Source: Actinomycetales bacterium (lineage in GTDB: Bacteria; Actinomycetota; Actinomycetes; Actinomycetales; Dermatophilaceae). From it: a DNA stretch of 64,000 nucleotides. Both the position numbers and the translations under genes were made by a program. Positions 24,536 to 32,223 of this stretch are shown piece by piece. Below the pieces are notes generated by a model. The model was given only the letters and a program-made list of their open reading frames with translations, made no database searches and was not told the origin of the DNA. Each line of letters begins with the position of its first letter. The first letter of the stretch is position 1. The stretch is from positions 1 to 64,000 of the forward strand of contig JADJVI010000009.1 of assembly GCA_016710645.1 (NCBI GenBank). Reading direction: 5' to 3'.

Positions 24536-26044
24536 TCAGCGGCCGCGGACCTGTGCGATCCAGGCTTCCACGTCGTGGCTGGTGCGCGGCATACCGGCAG
24601 ACAGGTTCTCGTAGCCGGTCTCGGTGACCAGGACGTCGTCTTCGATCCGCACACCGTGACCGCGGAACCGCTCCGGCGCGAGTTCGTCGTCGGCCTTGAA
24701 GTAGAGCCCCGGCTCGACGGTGAGGATCATCCCGGGCTTCAGCTCGGCGTCCATGTACTGCTCGCGCGTGGCGAGGGCACAGTCGTGGACGTCGATGCCG
24801 AGGTGGTGGCTGGTGCCGTGGACCATCCAGCGGCGGTGATACTGCCCGGTCTCGGTGTCGAGGGTGTCTTCCACCGATACGCCGTCGGGCAGCAGCCCCC
24901 AGCCATGCAACCGCTCGGCGATGACCCGGATTGCCGCAGCGTGGATGTCGGAGAACTTCGCGCCCGGCTTGATCGCCTCCATGCCCGCTTGCTGCGCGGC
25001 ATACACCGCGTCGTAGATCTCGCGTTGCGCGTCGGTGAAGGTGCCATCGACCGGAAGGGTGCGCGTGATGTCGGCGGTGAAGAGCGAGTCGACCTCGACC
25101 CCGGCATCCAGGAGGATCATTTCGCCGGATCGGACCTCGCCGGTGTTCTTGATCCAGTGCAGGGTGTTGGCGTGGTCGCCGGCGGCGCAGATCGAGTCGT
25201 AGCCCGTGCCATTGCCCTGGTGGCGTGCGTGCAGGCCGAACAGGCCCTCGACCCAGCGCTCGCCCTTGCCGCGCTGGACGGCCCCGTCGAGGTCGGCGAT
25301 GACCGCCTCGAAGCCCACCTTGGTCGCGTCGATGGCCGCGCGCATCTGGTCGATCTCCCACCCGTCCTTGACCATCCGCAGGTGCGAGAGGGTGGCCGCC
25401 AGGGCGTCGTCGGCGTCGACCGACTCGGTCACCTGCTCGTCGGTGAGGCCGGCCTCGCGGCGGATCTGGTCGACCAGGGCCGCGATGTCGCGGTCGGCGT
25501 CGCGCACGACCCGCAAGGCGACCGCACCGGCGTCCTTGGCCAGGGCGTCGGGCAGCTCGTCGATGTGCCGCGCCGTGATGCCGAACTCGGCCTCCAGCTC
25601 TTCCAGCGTGGGGCGAGCACCCACCCAGAACTCCCCGTAGCGAGCGTCGGCGAAGAACTCCTCGGTGTCGCGCCCGGCCAGTGGGCGGGTGTAAACGATC
25701 GCTTCATGCCCGCCGCCGTCGGCAGCGCTGCGCGGGTGCAGGACCAGCACGGTGTCGGGCTCGCAGTCGGCGCGGAAGCCGGTGAGGTGCGCGAAGGCCG
25801 AGTGCGGTCGGAAGGTGTAGTCACAGTCGTTGGAGCGCACCTTCAGCCCCCCCGCGGGGACGACCAACCGCTCACCCGGGTATGCCGTGCTGACCGCCTC
25901 GCGTCGCGCGGCGGCATACGGAGCAACCTCGGCGCGCTCGGGAAGGGCGCCGGTGCGAGGGGCCCATCCCTCGCGGACGAAGGCCCGGAACGCCTCGGTG
26001 GTGGGGCGGGGGCGGTTGTCGCTCTTCTTCTGCTCTTCGCTCAC
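24536..26044 (-). CDS. pepP: Xaa-Pro aminopeptidase (M24B, aminopeptidase P)
   Basis: 502 residues: an aminopeptidase P N-terminal domain (about 55-200, with NDCDYTFRPHSAFAHLTG) and a pita-bread M24 domain holding the five metal ligands: LLDAGVEVDSLFTADITRT (two Asp), GTSHHLGIDVHD (His), MILTVEPGLYF (Glu) and GHGVRIEDDVLVT (Glu). It removes N-terminal residues before proline. The GTG at 26044 gives MSEEQKKSDN, a normal actinobacterial start; the frame continues upstream but overlaps the next gene. No clear ribosome site. Convergent with the sigma-partner gene. Confidence 0.9.
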   Translation of the reverse strand: MSEEQKKSDNRPRPTTEAFRAFVREGWAPRTGALPERAEVAPYAAARREAVSTAYPGERLVVPAGGLKVRSNDCDYTFRPHSAFAHLTGFRADCEPDTVLVLHPRSAADGGGHEAIVYTRPLAGRDTEEFFADARYGEFWVGARPTLEELEAEFGITARHIDELPDALAKDAGAVALRVVRDADRDIAALVDQIRREAGLTDEQVTESVDADDALAATLSHLRMVKDGWEIDQMRAAIDATKVGFEAVIADLDGAVQRGKGERWVEGLFGLHARHQGNGTGYDSICAAGDHANTLHWIKNTGEVRSGEMILLDAGVEVDSLFTADITRTLPVDGTFTDAQREIYDAVYAAQQAGMEAIKPGAKFSDIHAAAIRVIAERLHGWGLLPDGVSVEDTLDTETGQYHRRWMVHGTSHHLGIDVHDCALATREQYMDAELKPGMILTVEPGLYFKADDELAPERFRGHGVRIEDDVLVTETGYENLSAGMPRTSHDVEAWIAQVRGR

Positions 26045-26075
26045 CGGGCCATGGTGCCACGTTGTCGCAGCCGAG

Positions 26076-27125
26076 TCAGCGACGCGGCATGAGCACCGTG
26101 TAGTCGAGGTCGAGGACGACCTCGGGGAGGTACTTGCCGTCCTCGCCGCGCAACGGGAAGTCGGCGCACGCGCGATCCTTGGTGGCGACGGTCCGCAGCC
26201 GCAGCGCGCCGACGTCGGAGCGCCCCGGCAGTTCCATCCGATCCAGCACCTCTGACCAGGCATAGACGGTGTGGCCGGCGAAGGTCGGGTTGGCGTGGGT
26301 GCCGCCGTTGATGGCGGCGATCGACAGCGCATTGCCCAGACCGTTGAACGACAGCGCCCGCGCGAGCGAGATGACATGACCGCCGTAGACGATGCGCCGG
26401 CCGTTGCGACCCTGGCCCTCGACGTGCTGATTGAAGTGGACTTTCGCCGTGTTCTGGTAGAGCCGGGTGGCCATCATGTGCTCGGCCTCCTCGATGGTCA
26501 TCCCGTCGACGTGGTCGATCCGCTCGCCGACTTCGTAGTCGTCCCAGAGGAACGGCGATCCGGCCAGCGCGGTGTCATAGCCGTCGATCGAGTAGGGCAC
26601 GACGAGTTTGTCGACTGGCACGGCGTCGGGGAGCGACGGCACGACAGGCTCAGGTGCCGGGACCGAAGCGTCGCGCTTGTTGACCATGACCCACCGGACA
26701 TAGTCGAGCACGGTCTCGCCGTCCTGGTTGACCCCGACCGAGTGCACGTAGACGACACCGGTGCGGCCATTGGAGTTCTCTTTGAGACCGATGACCTCGG
26801 AGGTCGTCGTCAGGGTGTCGCCCGGGTAAACCGGCGCGCCGAACACGCCCGCGGCATACCCGAGGTTGGCCACCGCATTGAGCGAGACGTCGGGCACGGT
26901 CTTGCCGAAGACGACATGGAAGACGAGCATCGAGTCCAGGGGCATCCGCTCCAGCCCGAGCCCACGCGCAAACGTCTCGCCGCTGGTCACCGCGAACCGC
27001 GATCCGTACAGCGCCTGGTAGAGCGCTGTGTCGCCGACGGTCACCGTGCGCGGGGTGGCATGGACGAGCTGCTGCCCGATCCGGAAGTCCTCGAAGAAGT
27101 TGCCGGTCATGATCTTGGCGGTCAT
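26076..27125 (-). CDS. mch: MaoC-family dehydratase, probable mesaconyl-CoA hydratase
   Basis: 349 residues containing two hotdog/MaoC domains (about 1-155 and 185-345). The opening NFFEDFRIGQQLVHATPRTV with YQALYGSRFAVTS matches the beta-methylmalyl-CoA dehydratase/mesaconyl-CoA hydratase family, which is double-length compared with ordinary MaoC hydratases. GGAGG sits 9 bases before the ATG. The enzyme would hydrate mesaconyl-CoA to beta-methylmalyl-CoA, the substrate of the Mcl1-type lyase at 15.5 kb. Together with an acyl-CoA dehydrogenase and two CitE paralogues this supports an ethylmalonyl-CoA pathway; Ccr and Ecm are not in the window. Confidence 0.82.
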   Translation of the reverse strand: MTAKIMTGNFFEDFRIGQQLVHATPRTVTVGDTALYQALYGSRFAVTSGETFARGLGLERMPLDSMLVFHVVFGKTVPDVSLNAVANLGYAAGVFGAPVYPGDTLTTTSEVIGLKENSNGRTGVVYVHSVGVNQDGETVLDYVRWVMVNKRDASVPAPEPVVPSLPDAVPVDKLVVPYSIDGYDTALAGSPFLWDDYEVGERIDHVDGMTIEEAEHMMATRLYQNTAKVHFNQHVEGQGRNGRRIVYGGHVISLARALSFNGLGNALSIAAINGGTHANPTFAGHTVYAWSEVLDRMELPGRSDVGALRLRTVATKDRACADFPLRGEDGKYLPEVVLDLDYTVLMPRR

Positions 27126-27279
27126 CGGTCAGGCCTCCGGTGTCGCGGTGGGTCACGGGGTGTCGACGGTTGCCCGGGCGGTGGGCGGTCCACCTCTGAT
27201 CCTGCCACCGCGGTGGGCGGCGGGGTCGGTCCGATCGGTATGCCGCGTGCCACGTCCGATGGCATGGCAGGGTGGGGGC

Positions 27280-28335
27280 GTGGTCGCCTTCGATGCCGGT
27301 GAAACGCTCGCGGAGCGGTTCCGTTCGCACATGGGCGATGCGCCGACCGTCTACGGCTACGCCCTGCGGGGGATGGCAGATGACTGGGAGGCTGGGGGAG
27401 CCACCCGGGAGATTTGTGCCGGCTGGGAGGCGTCCCCGACCGGGACGATGATCCAATTGCGTTATCTCGCAGGCATTTTCCGGATTGTGCTGAGAGGTGA
27501 GGCACCCGAGCTGGCGGCCTTCTATCCGTGCCTCGGGGGCTCGGCTCCCGCCGAGGGAGTCTGGCCGGTCATGCGTGAGGTGGCCGCACGGCACGTGCCA
27601 GAGCTGCGCCGGGCGCTGGACGTCGTCCCGCAGACCAATGAGCCCGGTCGTTCGGCGGTCCTGCTCCTCGGTCTCTTCGAGGCGGTGCGGCGGCACGGCA
27701 TACGTCGGGTGCGGCTGCTGGAAATCGGAGCTTCCGCCGGTCTCAACCTGTATGCCGATCGGTTCCGTTACGTAGGGCCAGGCTGGGAGTGGGGGCCCAC
27801 CGACTCAGCGCTCTTGCTGCCGACCGAGGCGCCCCACGTGCGCGTGGAGGCGTTCGAGATCGTGGATCGTCGGGGCTGCGATCTCGACCCCGTCGATCCG
27901 ACGACGAGCGATGGCGCCGACCGGTTGCGGTCGTTCGTGTGGCCATGGCACGTCGCTCGCCACGAGCGGCTGTCGGCGGCTCTGGCGGTGGTACGCGTCG
28001 AAGCGACGGCGGGCCGCGCGGCTGTGGTGGATCGGGCCGGCGCAGGGGAATGGCTGGAAGGACAGCTCGCGAGTCGGACGCCGAGCGGGAGCGCCGACGT
28101 ACTCACCGTGGTCTGGCAATCGGTCACTCGGATGTATTGGCCGCCCTCGGAGGGCGAGCGGGTAGACGCGGTGATTGCCGCAGCCCGCAGGCAACGACCG
28201 CTGGCCCACATCACCATGGAGCACCCCGACGAGGTGGTCGACGGCCGAGTTGTCCATGCCCGGGAGGCCCAACTCGCGGTCGATGGCGACCCGTTGGGCT
28301 GGGTGCACCCGCACGGCATACCTGTCTGGCTCTGA
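27280..28335 (+). CDS. DUF2332 family protein
   Basis: About 351 residues of the actinobacterial/proteobacterial DUF2332 family. Conserved stretches include TLAERFRSHMGDAPTVYGYA, an AAFYPCLGG segment, a LLEIGASAGLNLYADRFRY motif resembling a SAM- or nucleotide-binding glycine loop, and a C-terminal LAHITMEHPDE. Biochemical function is unknown. GTG 27280 is chosen by comparison with usual family starts, with GGGTGGGG just upstream. ATG 27259 would add seven residues. A 221-base gap follows before the peptide locus, with several octamer copies in this gene but none beyond it. Confidence 0.75.
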   Translation: MVAFDAGETLAERFRSHMGDAPTVYGYALRGMADDWEAGGATREICAGWEASPTGTMIQLRYLAGIFRIVLRGEAPELAAFYPCLGGSAPAEGVWPVMREVAARHVPELRRALDVVPQTNEPGRSAVLLLGLFEAVRRHGIRRVRLLEIGASAGLNLYADRFRYVGPGWEWGPTDSALLLPTEAPHVRVEAFEIVDRRGCDLDPVDPTTSDGADRLRSFVWPWHVARHERLSAALAVVRVEATAGRAAVVDRAGAGEWLEGQLASRTPSGSADVLTVVWQSVTRMYWPPSEGERVDAVIAAARRQRPLAHITMEHPDEVVDGRVVHAREAQLAVDGDPLGWVHPHGIPVWL

Positions 28336-28395
28336 GTTCGCGGAGGTTCGGGGGCCGGCTGCCTCGACCCGTGGCCCGTACCGGCCATGGCCCGT

Positions 28396-28441
28396 TGTGG
28401 CCAGGCGGTACTGCTTCCTTCACACCTGTCGGTCGGCCACA
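28396..28441. repeat. Spaced inverted repeat upstream of the peptide locus
   Basis: TGTGGCC at 28396-28402 and GGCCACA at 28435-28441 form 7-bp arms with a 32-base spacer. They lie in the only non-coding stretch before the peptide operon. An operator or a terminator for DUF2332 is possible. I cannot identify a clear -35/-10 pair in 28336-28556. Confidence 0.35.
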
Positions 28442-28556
28442 GTGGGAACGCCCAGCAAGGGAGAACCCGTCGCCACCGGACAGTGACACGACAGGAACTC
28501 CCTTGCCAGATGCGGCGACTCATCCATTGCTCGACAGTCACCGAAAGGAAAGTCTA

Positions 28557-28781
28557 ATGACCGCTCAGATGACCTACCAGTCCCCGACGTTGGCCCCCGC
28601 CTACGACGAGCTCAGCATCGACGAGAACGAGGTGCTCCCCGCAATCCTGTGGGCCGTCGCCAGCTTCCTCGGTGTGTCGGCCAGCTTCGTGGCCTGGGTC
28701 TGTTCGCAGTGTGGCAACCGTTGCAACAGCTTCTGGAACACGGTCTCCATCGTCCGCGCCTGGTTCGGCAGCGGCTGCTGA
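28557..28781 (+). CDS. Candidate RiPP precursor peptide A (Cys-rich C-terminus)
   Basis: 74 residues; no family recognised. Residues 1-26 are polar and acidic (ELSIDENEVLP), as in a leader. Residues 27-48 are hydrophobic, and the tail holds four Cys at 49, 52, 56 and 74 within WVCSQCGNRCNSFW and VRAWFGSGC. GAAAGGAAAG is placed 5-14 bases before the ATG. Downstream genes on the same strand encode an RRE-M50 protease, ABC transporter and DsbA-like protein, which supports a precursor role. Its C-terminal half aligns with the next small gene (FV-x-W ... VRA[WF] ... SGC). There is no double-Gly leader end. The mature part probably begins near the hydrophobic segment; this is inference. Confidence 0.7.
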   Translation: MTAQMTYQSPTLAPAYDELSIDENEVLPAILWAVASFLGVSASFVAWVCSQCGNRCNSFWNTVSIVRAWFGSGC

Positions 28782-28795
28782 AGCCACCCCCCCTT

Positions 28796-28836
28796 CGGGA
28801 TGGTGCCGTGGGCGCCATGCCAGCGGCACCATCCCG
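28796..28836 (+). terminator. Hairpin between the two peptide genes (attenuator or mRNA stabiliser)
   Basis: Perfect 13-bp arms (28796-28808 and 28824-28836) and a 15-base loop, 14 bases after the first peptide stop and 25 bases before the next start. In bacteriocin operons such stems often let a short precursor transcript accumulate over the full operon. That role is inferred. Confidence 0.7.
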
Positions 28837-28861
28837 ATCCCATCCGACCGAGAGGATTTTC

Positions 28862-29041
28862 ATGAACGCCAAGACTGTCGGCCCGCTTACCTCCGCCCTG
28901 GGCATCATCGCCCTGGTTCTGTTCGCCGGTGGGTGCTACCTCTTCGTCATCTGGAACGGTTGTGGGGGAGCATCGAGCGCGGGGGACTTCGTGGAGAAGG
29001 TCCGGGCCTTCCACACTGCCTCAGGGTGCGTCGTCGGATGA
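28862..29041 (+). CDS. Candidate second peptide B of the locus
   Basis: 59 residues: short polar start, hydrophobic helix (about 8-30), then a tail with Cys at 25, 34 and 56. Its C-terminal 29 residues match peptide A in order: FV-x-W, a Cys-Gly pair, a Val-Arg-Ala-aromatic (VRAF) and a final SGC. This argues for paralogy and a two-peptide product. An immunity peptide or holin-like helper is the alternative. GAGAGGAT lies just before the ATG. Its stop overlaps the start of the protease gene (ATGA), so it is translated with the processing genes. Confidence 0.65.
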   Translation: MNAKTVGPLTSALGIIALVLFAGGCYLFVIWNGCGGASSAGDFVEKVRAFHTASGCVVG

Positions 29042-30027
29042 GACGTCTCGTGGACCCTGCCGCGTGGCTGCCTGACGAGATCGGGACCACCGGCTATCGG
29101 GCGAGCGACACGGTGCTTCCCGCCGCGAGATGGCCCGAACTCGCCGGCGTGACCGGCCTCAACTCGGCGACCCGAGCGCTCGTCGCGCGTATCGAGGAAG
29201 ACGGGGCCGTCACCCTTGATGCCTTGGGCGAGGTGTTGACCCGTCGCTTCGACGTACCCCGCATGACGGCGCTATCGGATGTGGCTGGTTTCGTTCAGCA
29301 GGCGCAGGGCATGGGGGCGTTGACCTTCCGATCGTCGATGTGGTCGACGGTAGTGGTGCGGGTCCGCCCGTTCGTTCACTTCCTGAGTCAGCCGTTTGAC
29401 ACGACGTACTGGTTCACGGCGCCCCGTCGGCGCTATTACCCGGCGAGCGCCGTGGGAGTCATCCGGCACGCAGCCTGGTCGCAATTCATGATCGGAGTGG
29501 TGGTGGCGATCGCATTCGGGGGGGTGGTCCTGCCCTTCGTTCTCGGTGCGGCGCCGTGGACGGACATCGGCGGTAGCCGCGCGATCACGACCACCTTCAT
29601 CGTCGCCTTGCTCGCTGGCTTCCCTATCCTTGGGGTCCTCCACGAGGTCGCCCACTACGTCGTGGCCCGACGGAGAGCACAGCAAGCGCGCCAGCTGTAC
29701 GTCGAAGGCTTGCGAATCGGACTGCAGTACCGCAGCGCGCGACGGACCGACACCCTGGCCATCACCACGGCTGGCCCGCTGGGCGCCATCGCTGGCGGAA
29801 TCACCGCCATCTGGTTGATCGCCACCTACGGCGGGGTGATGTGGCCAGGTGTGCCGACGAGGGCCGCGGGGGCAGCGATCGGTCTGGTGTGCGTGTACCA
29901 CCTCATGTGTCTGTTTCCCCCGTCCGCCGACGGCAGCACGCTCTGGGCGCTGATCCGACCGTCCGCACGCCGAACGGATGCTCCGGCTGCCACCACGCCG
30001 GGCCGAACGAAGCAGACAGTGTCATGA
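29038..30027 (+). CDS. M50-type metalloprotease with N-terminal PqqD-like (RRE) domain
   Basis: 329 residues. Residues about 40-98 (LNSATRALVARIEEDGAVTL, DALGEVLTRRFDV, DVAGFVQQAQGMGALTF) have the PqqD/RiPP recognition element pattern: LN start, three helices, and a [F/Y]DV before the last helices. Membrane helices follow near 148-170, 183-202, 243-263 and 275-293. The M50 zinc site is H202-E203-x2-H206 (LHEVAHYVV), with D298-G299 after PPS as the distal Asp ligand. The protein would bind leader peptides and cut them in or at the membrane, like YydH of the YydF epipeptide system. It overlaps both neighbours by 4 bases. Confidence 0.75.
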   Translation: MRRLVDPAAWLPDEIGTTGYRASDTVLPAARWPELAGVTGLNSATRALVARIEEDGAVTLDALGEVLTRRFDVPRMTALSDVAGFVQQAQGMGALTFRSSMWSTVVVRVRPFVHFLSQPFDTTYWFTAPRRRYYPASAVGVIRHAAWSQFMIGVVVAIAFGGVVLPFVLGAAPWTDIGGSRAITTTFIVALLAGFPILGVLHEVAHYVVARRRAQQARQLYVEGLRIGLQYRSARRTDTLAITTAGPLGAIAGGITAIWLIATYGGVMWPGVPTRAAGAAIGLVCVYHLMCLFPPSADGSTLWALIRPSARRTDAPAATTPGRTKQTVS

Positions 30028-30743
30028 CCACCCTGACCATCTCGTCCCTGCAGGTGTCGTACGGAGCGTTTACCCTCGGGCCCATCGACGTGACGATCGG
30101 TCCCGGAGTGACCGCCGTGCTCGGCCCCAATGGCAGCGGCAAGACGACTCTGTTGCGGGCCGTCAACGGCCTGATTCCGCAGGCAACGGGGTCCGCGACA
30201 GCCGACGGCGTCGACCTCATGCACCGACAGAGCCGCCACATGCGTGATTGGATCTACGTCCCAGACTCCGACGAGATGCTCCTGGACGAGTTCACCATCG
30301 ACGAGTTCTGGTCCTTCTATGCTGATGTGCGGGCGGCGACGTTCGGTGACGACCCCGATGAGTTGTTGACCCGGGCGTTTGCCCTGGCCGACCGTCTTGC
30401 CCTCGATCCGGGACGCAGGCGGTTGCGTGAATTCAGCCTCGGGATGCGCCGCAAAGCCCAACTCATCACCGGGGTGATGTCGCAGCCCCGCCTCCTCATG
30501 GTCGACGAGCCGCAAAACGGCTTGGACTTCATCAGCAGCCACGAGGTACGCGTGATCATCGCTGAACTTCGTGAGGCTGGCGCCACCATCGTCATGTCCA
30601 ACCACGACCTGGACTCCGTGGCCCGGATGGCCGATCACGTCATTGTCGTGCGCGATGGGAAGCTCGTCGGTCGCAGTGAGACACCGTTCAGCGACGGTGC
30701 CGAGTGCGAACGGTTCGTGACAGGGCTCTTCTGCGATGCCTAA
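30024..30743 (+). CDS. ABC transporter ATP-binding protein (peptide export/immunity)
   Basis: 239 residues. Walker A GPNGSGKTT (34-42), a degenerate signature FSLGM (137-141, in place of LSGGQ), Walker B LLMVDEP (157-163) and the switch His in SNHD (H194) are all present, so it should hydrolyse ATP. No peptidase or membrane domain is fused. It overlaps the protease gene by 4 bases and the permease gene by 8. With the permease it should form an exporter for the mature peptides or a self-immunity pump; YydI/BcrA-like systems are the closest functional analogy. Confidence 0.85.
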   Translation: MTTLTISSLQVSYGAFTLGPIDVTIGPGVTAVLGPNGSGKTTLLRAVNGLIPQATGSATADGVDLMHRQSRHMRDWIYVPDSDEMLLDEFTIDEFWSFYADVRAATFGDDPDELLTRAFALADRLALDPGRRRLREFSLGMRRKAQLITGVMSQPRLLMVDEPQNGLDFISSHEVRVIIAELREAGATIVMSNHDLDSVARMADHVIVVRDGKLVGRSETPFSDGAECERFVTGLFCDA

Positions 30744-32223
30744 CCAACGCACATCGTCGGCGATCATCGCTCGGGCCCAAGTACGCCAGGTGTTGCGGGT
30801 GGTTCATCGGGTGATCGCGCGCGGGGCCATGCCGCCAGGCCTGTTCTGGTCCCTTGCCGCAGTGGTGGCGGTGGTGGCGCTCTGCGTCGGCCTCGTCCGG
30901 GCGTGGGCCGCCGGCGCCGAGCTGGGCGGAACCTTTGGGGAGAGCCTGCTCGTGACGGCAGCGCTCGGGGCCGGCACCATCGGAGGGTGCGCCTGCTTGG
31001 TCGGCCTACACCTGTGGGCAGGCCAGCTGGTGGCCGAGCGGCGCAAACTGGTCGTCTTGCCCCTCGGACACTCTGGGCTGTGGCTACACGCCCTCGTTCC
31101 CATCGCCATCCCCACGGTCATCAGCGTCGGCCTGACCAGTGCCATCCTCACGGCGGTCGCAGCGGGCATGCAGCGATCGCCTGTACCGGCGTTCGTGGCT
31201 GCTGCGGCCGGTGTAGCTCTGGCCTGGATCATCGGGTTGACCGCGGCCCTGCTCTGCTACCCCTGGTTGGCTCGCACGGTGGGACGAAGGGTATGGGCGG
31301 TTACGACGATTGCCGGACCAGTTGCCCTGGTGGCCCATGCGGTTTCCGTCCTGGCAGACCCGCTTGCCGATCTGGCGATGGTCCGATGGAACCCGGTGGT
31401 GCTCGTGATGGCCCAGGACGAACCCTGGTCGGGAGGACATCTGCTTCTCGTGATGGCGCTCCTCGTTGGGGTTGGGGCAGCCATCCTGAGTGTGCTGAAG
31501 CGGCGCCTGGCCCACCCATCGAACAACCGGCGGCCGACAAGCCAGGCTCGCCCAGACCCTCAGAGCACCCTGCGGGCGAGGCTAGTTGGGTGGCGTCGTC
31601 GTGTCCGGTCGCCGCGGATCAGGGTGTGGTGGGGACTCGCGCGAGTCGCTGCCACCCACTCCTCCATCATCAGTGAGGTCCTCTCCATGGCCGTCGTGGT
31701 GGCGGCAGCAGCCGTGCTCGCGGCGCAGTTGTGGCGCGGGGGGCGCACTGAACACGCCGACGTGGTGCTCCTGCTCACTGCGGCAGCGGCGGGGGTCCCG
31801 GTGTTGGGCGTACGTGCCTCGCTAGGCCCCATGTCCCGGCTGGCCATGCTGGGGGTCTGCCCTGCCGACCTGCGCAGGGGTCTCGTCCTCATCGCGCTCT
31901 TGGTCCTGGGGCCATCGGTGCTCGGAGCAGGGGTCGTGCTCGTGGTCGGAGGGATGCCTGTGGCGGCTGTCGTGCGGCTCGGAGCCTTCGCCGTGGCGGC
32001 GAATGGGGTGGGCCTCCTCCTCTCGTGCGCTCTGCGTGACCTCATGGCGCTCAGCGTCGGTAGGGCCTTCGGATCGGCGGGGTATGCCGTCGCCGTCGCC
32101 GTCGCGCTGCAGTCTGGGTGGCCAGCCATGGGCGGACCGGCGCTCTTCGTCGCCACCTTGGTCACCGTTGCTCTCATCGTGGCCGCGCTTCACCTCACCG
32201 TTACGGATAGGAGCCTGACGTGA
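30736..32223 (+). CDS. ABC transporter permease of the peptide locus
   Basis: 495 residues, about 12 hydrophobic segments in two groups of six separated by a basic loop (about 255-300, RRLAHPSNNRRPTSQARP). No catalytic motifs. The layout fits an ABC-2-like permease with both halves fused. It overlaps the ATPase gene by 8 bases and shares 4 bases with the DsbA-like gene. The locus's only copy of the GTATGCCG octamer is inside this gene (about 32082). Assignment as permease rests on hydrophobicity and position rather than on a recognised family. Confidence 0.65.
   Translation: MPNQRTSSAIIARAQVRQVLRVVHRVIARGAMPPGLFWSLAAVVAVVALCVGLVRAWAAGAELGGTFGESLLVTAALGAGTIGGCACLVGLHLWAGQLVAERRKLVVLPLGHSGLWLHALVPIAIPTVISVGLTSAILTAVAAGMQRSPVPAFVAAAAGVALAWIIGLTAALLCYPWLARTVGRRVWAVTTIAGPVALVAHAVSVLADPLADLAMVRWNPVVLVMAQDEPWSGGHLLLVMALLVGVGAAILSVLKRRLAHPSNNRRPTSQARPDPQSTLRARLVGWRRRVRSPRIRVWWGLARVAATHSSIISEVLSMAVVVAAAAVLAAQLWRGGRTEHADVVLLLTAAAAGVPVLGVRASLGPMSRLAMLGVCPADLRRGLVLIALLVLGPSVLGAGVVLVVGGMPVAAVVRLGAFAVAANGVGLLLSCALRDLMALSVGRAFGSAGYAVAVAVALQSGWPAMGGPALFVATLVTVALIVAALHLTVTDRSLT

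Noticed and set aside
27789..28781. 330-codon frame ending with peptide A
   Set aside because: Upstream part overlaps DUF2332 in another frame and is Arg/Gly-rich; the ribosome site supports the ATG at 28557 only.
28557..29041. Lanthipeptide or sactipeptide precursors
   Set aside because: No LanM/LanBC, radical SAM or YcaO gene in the operon, and no matching leader motif.
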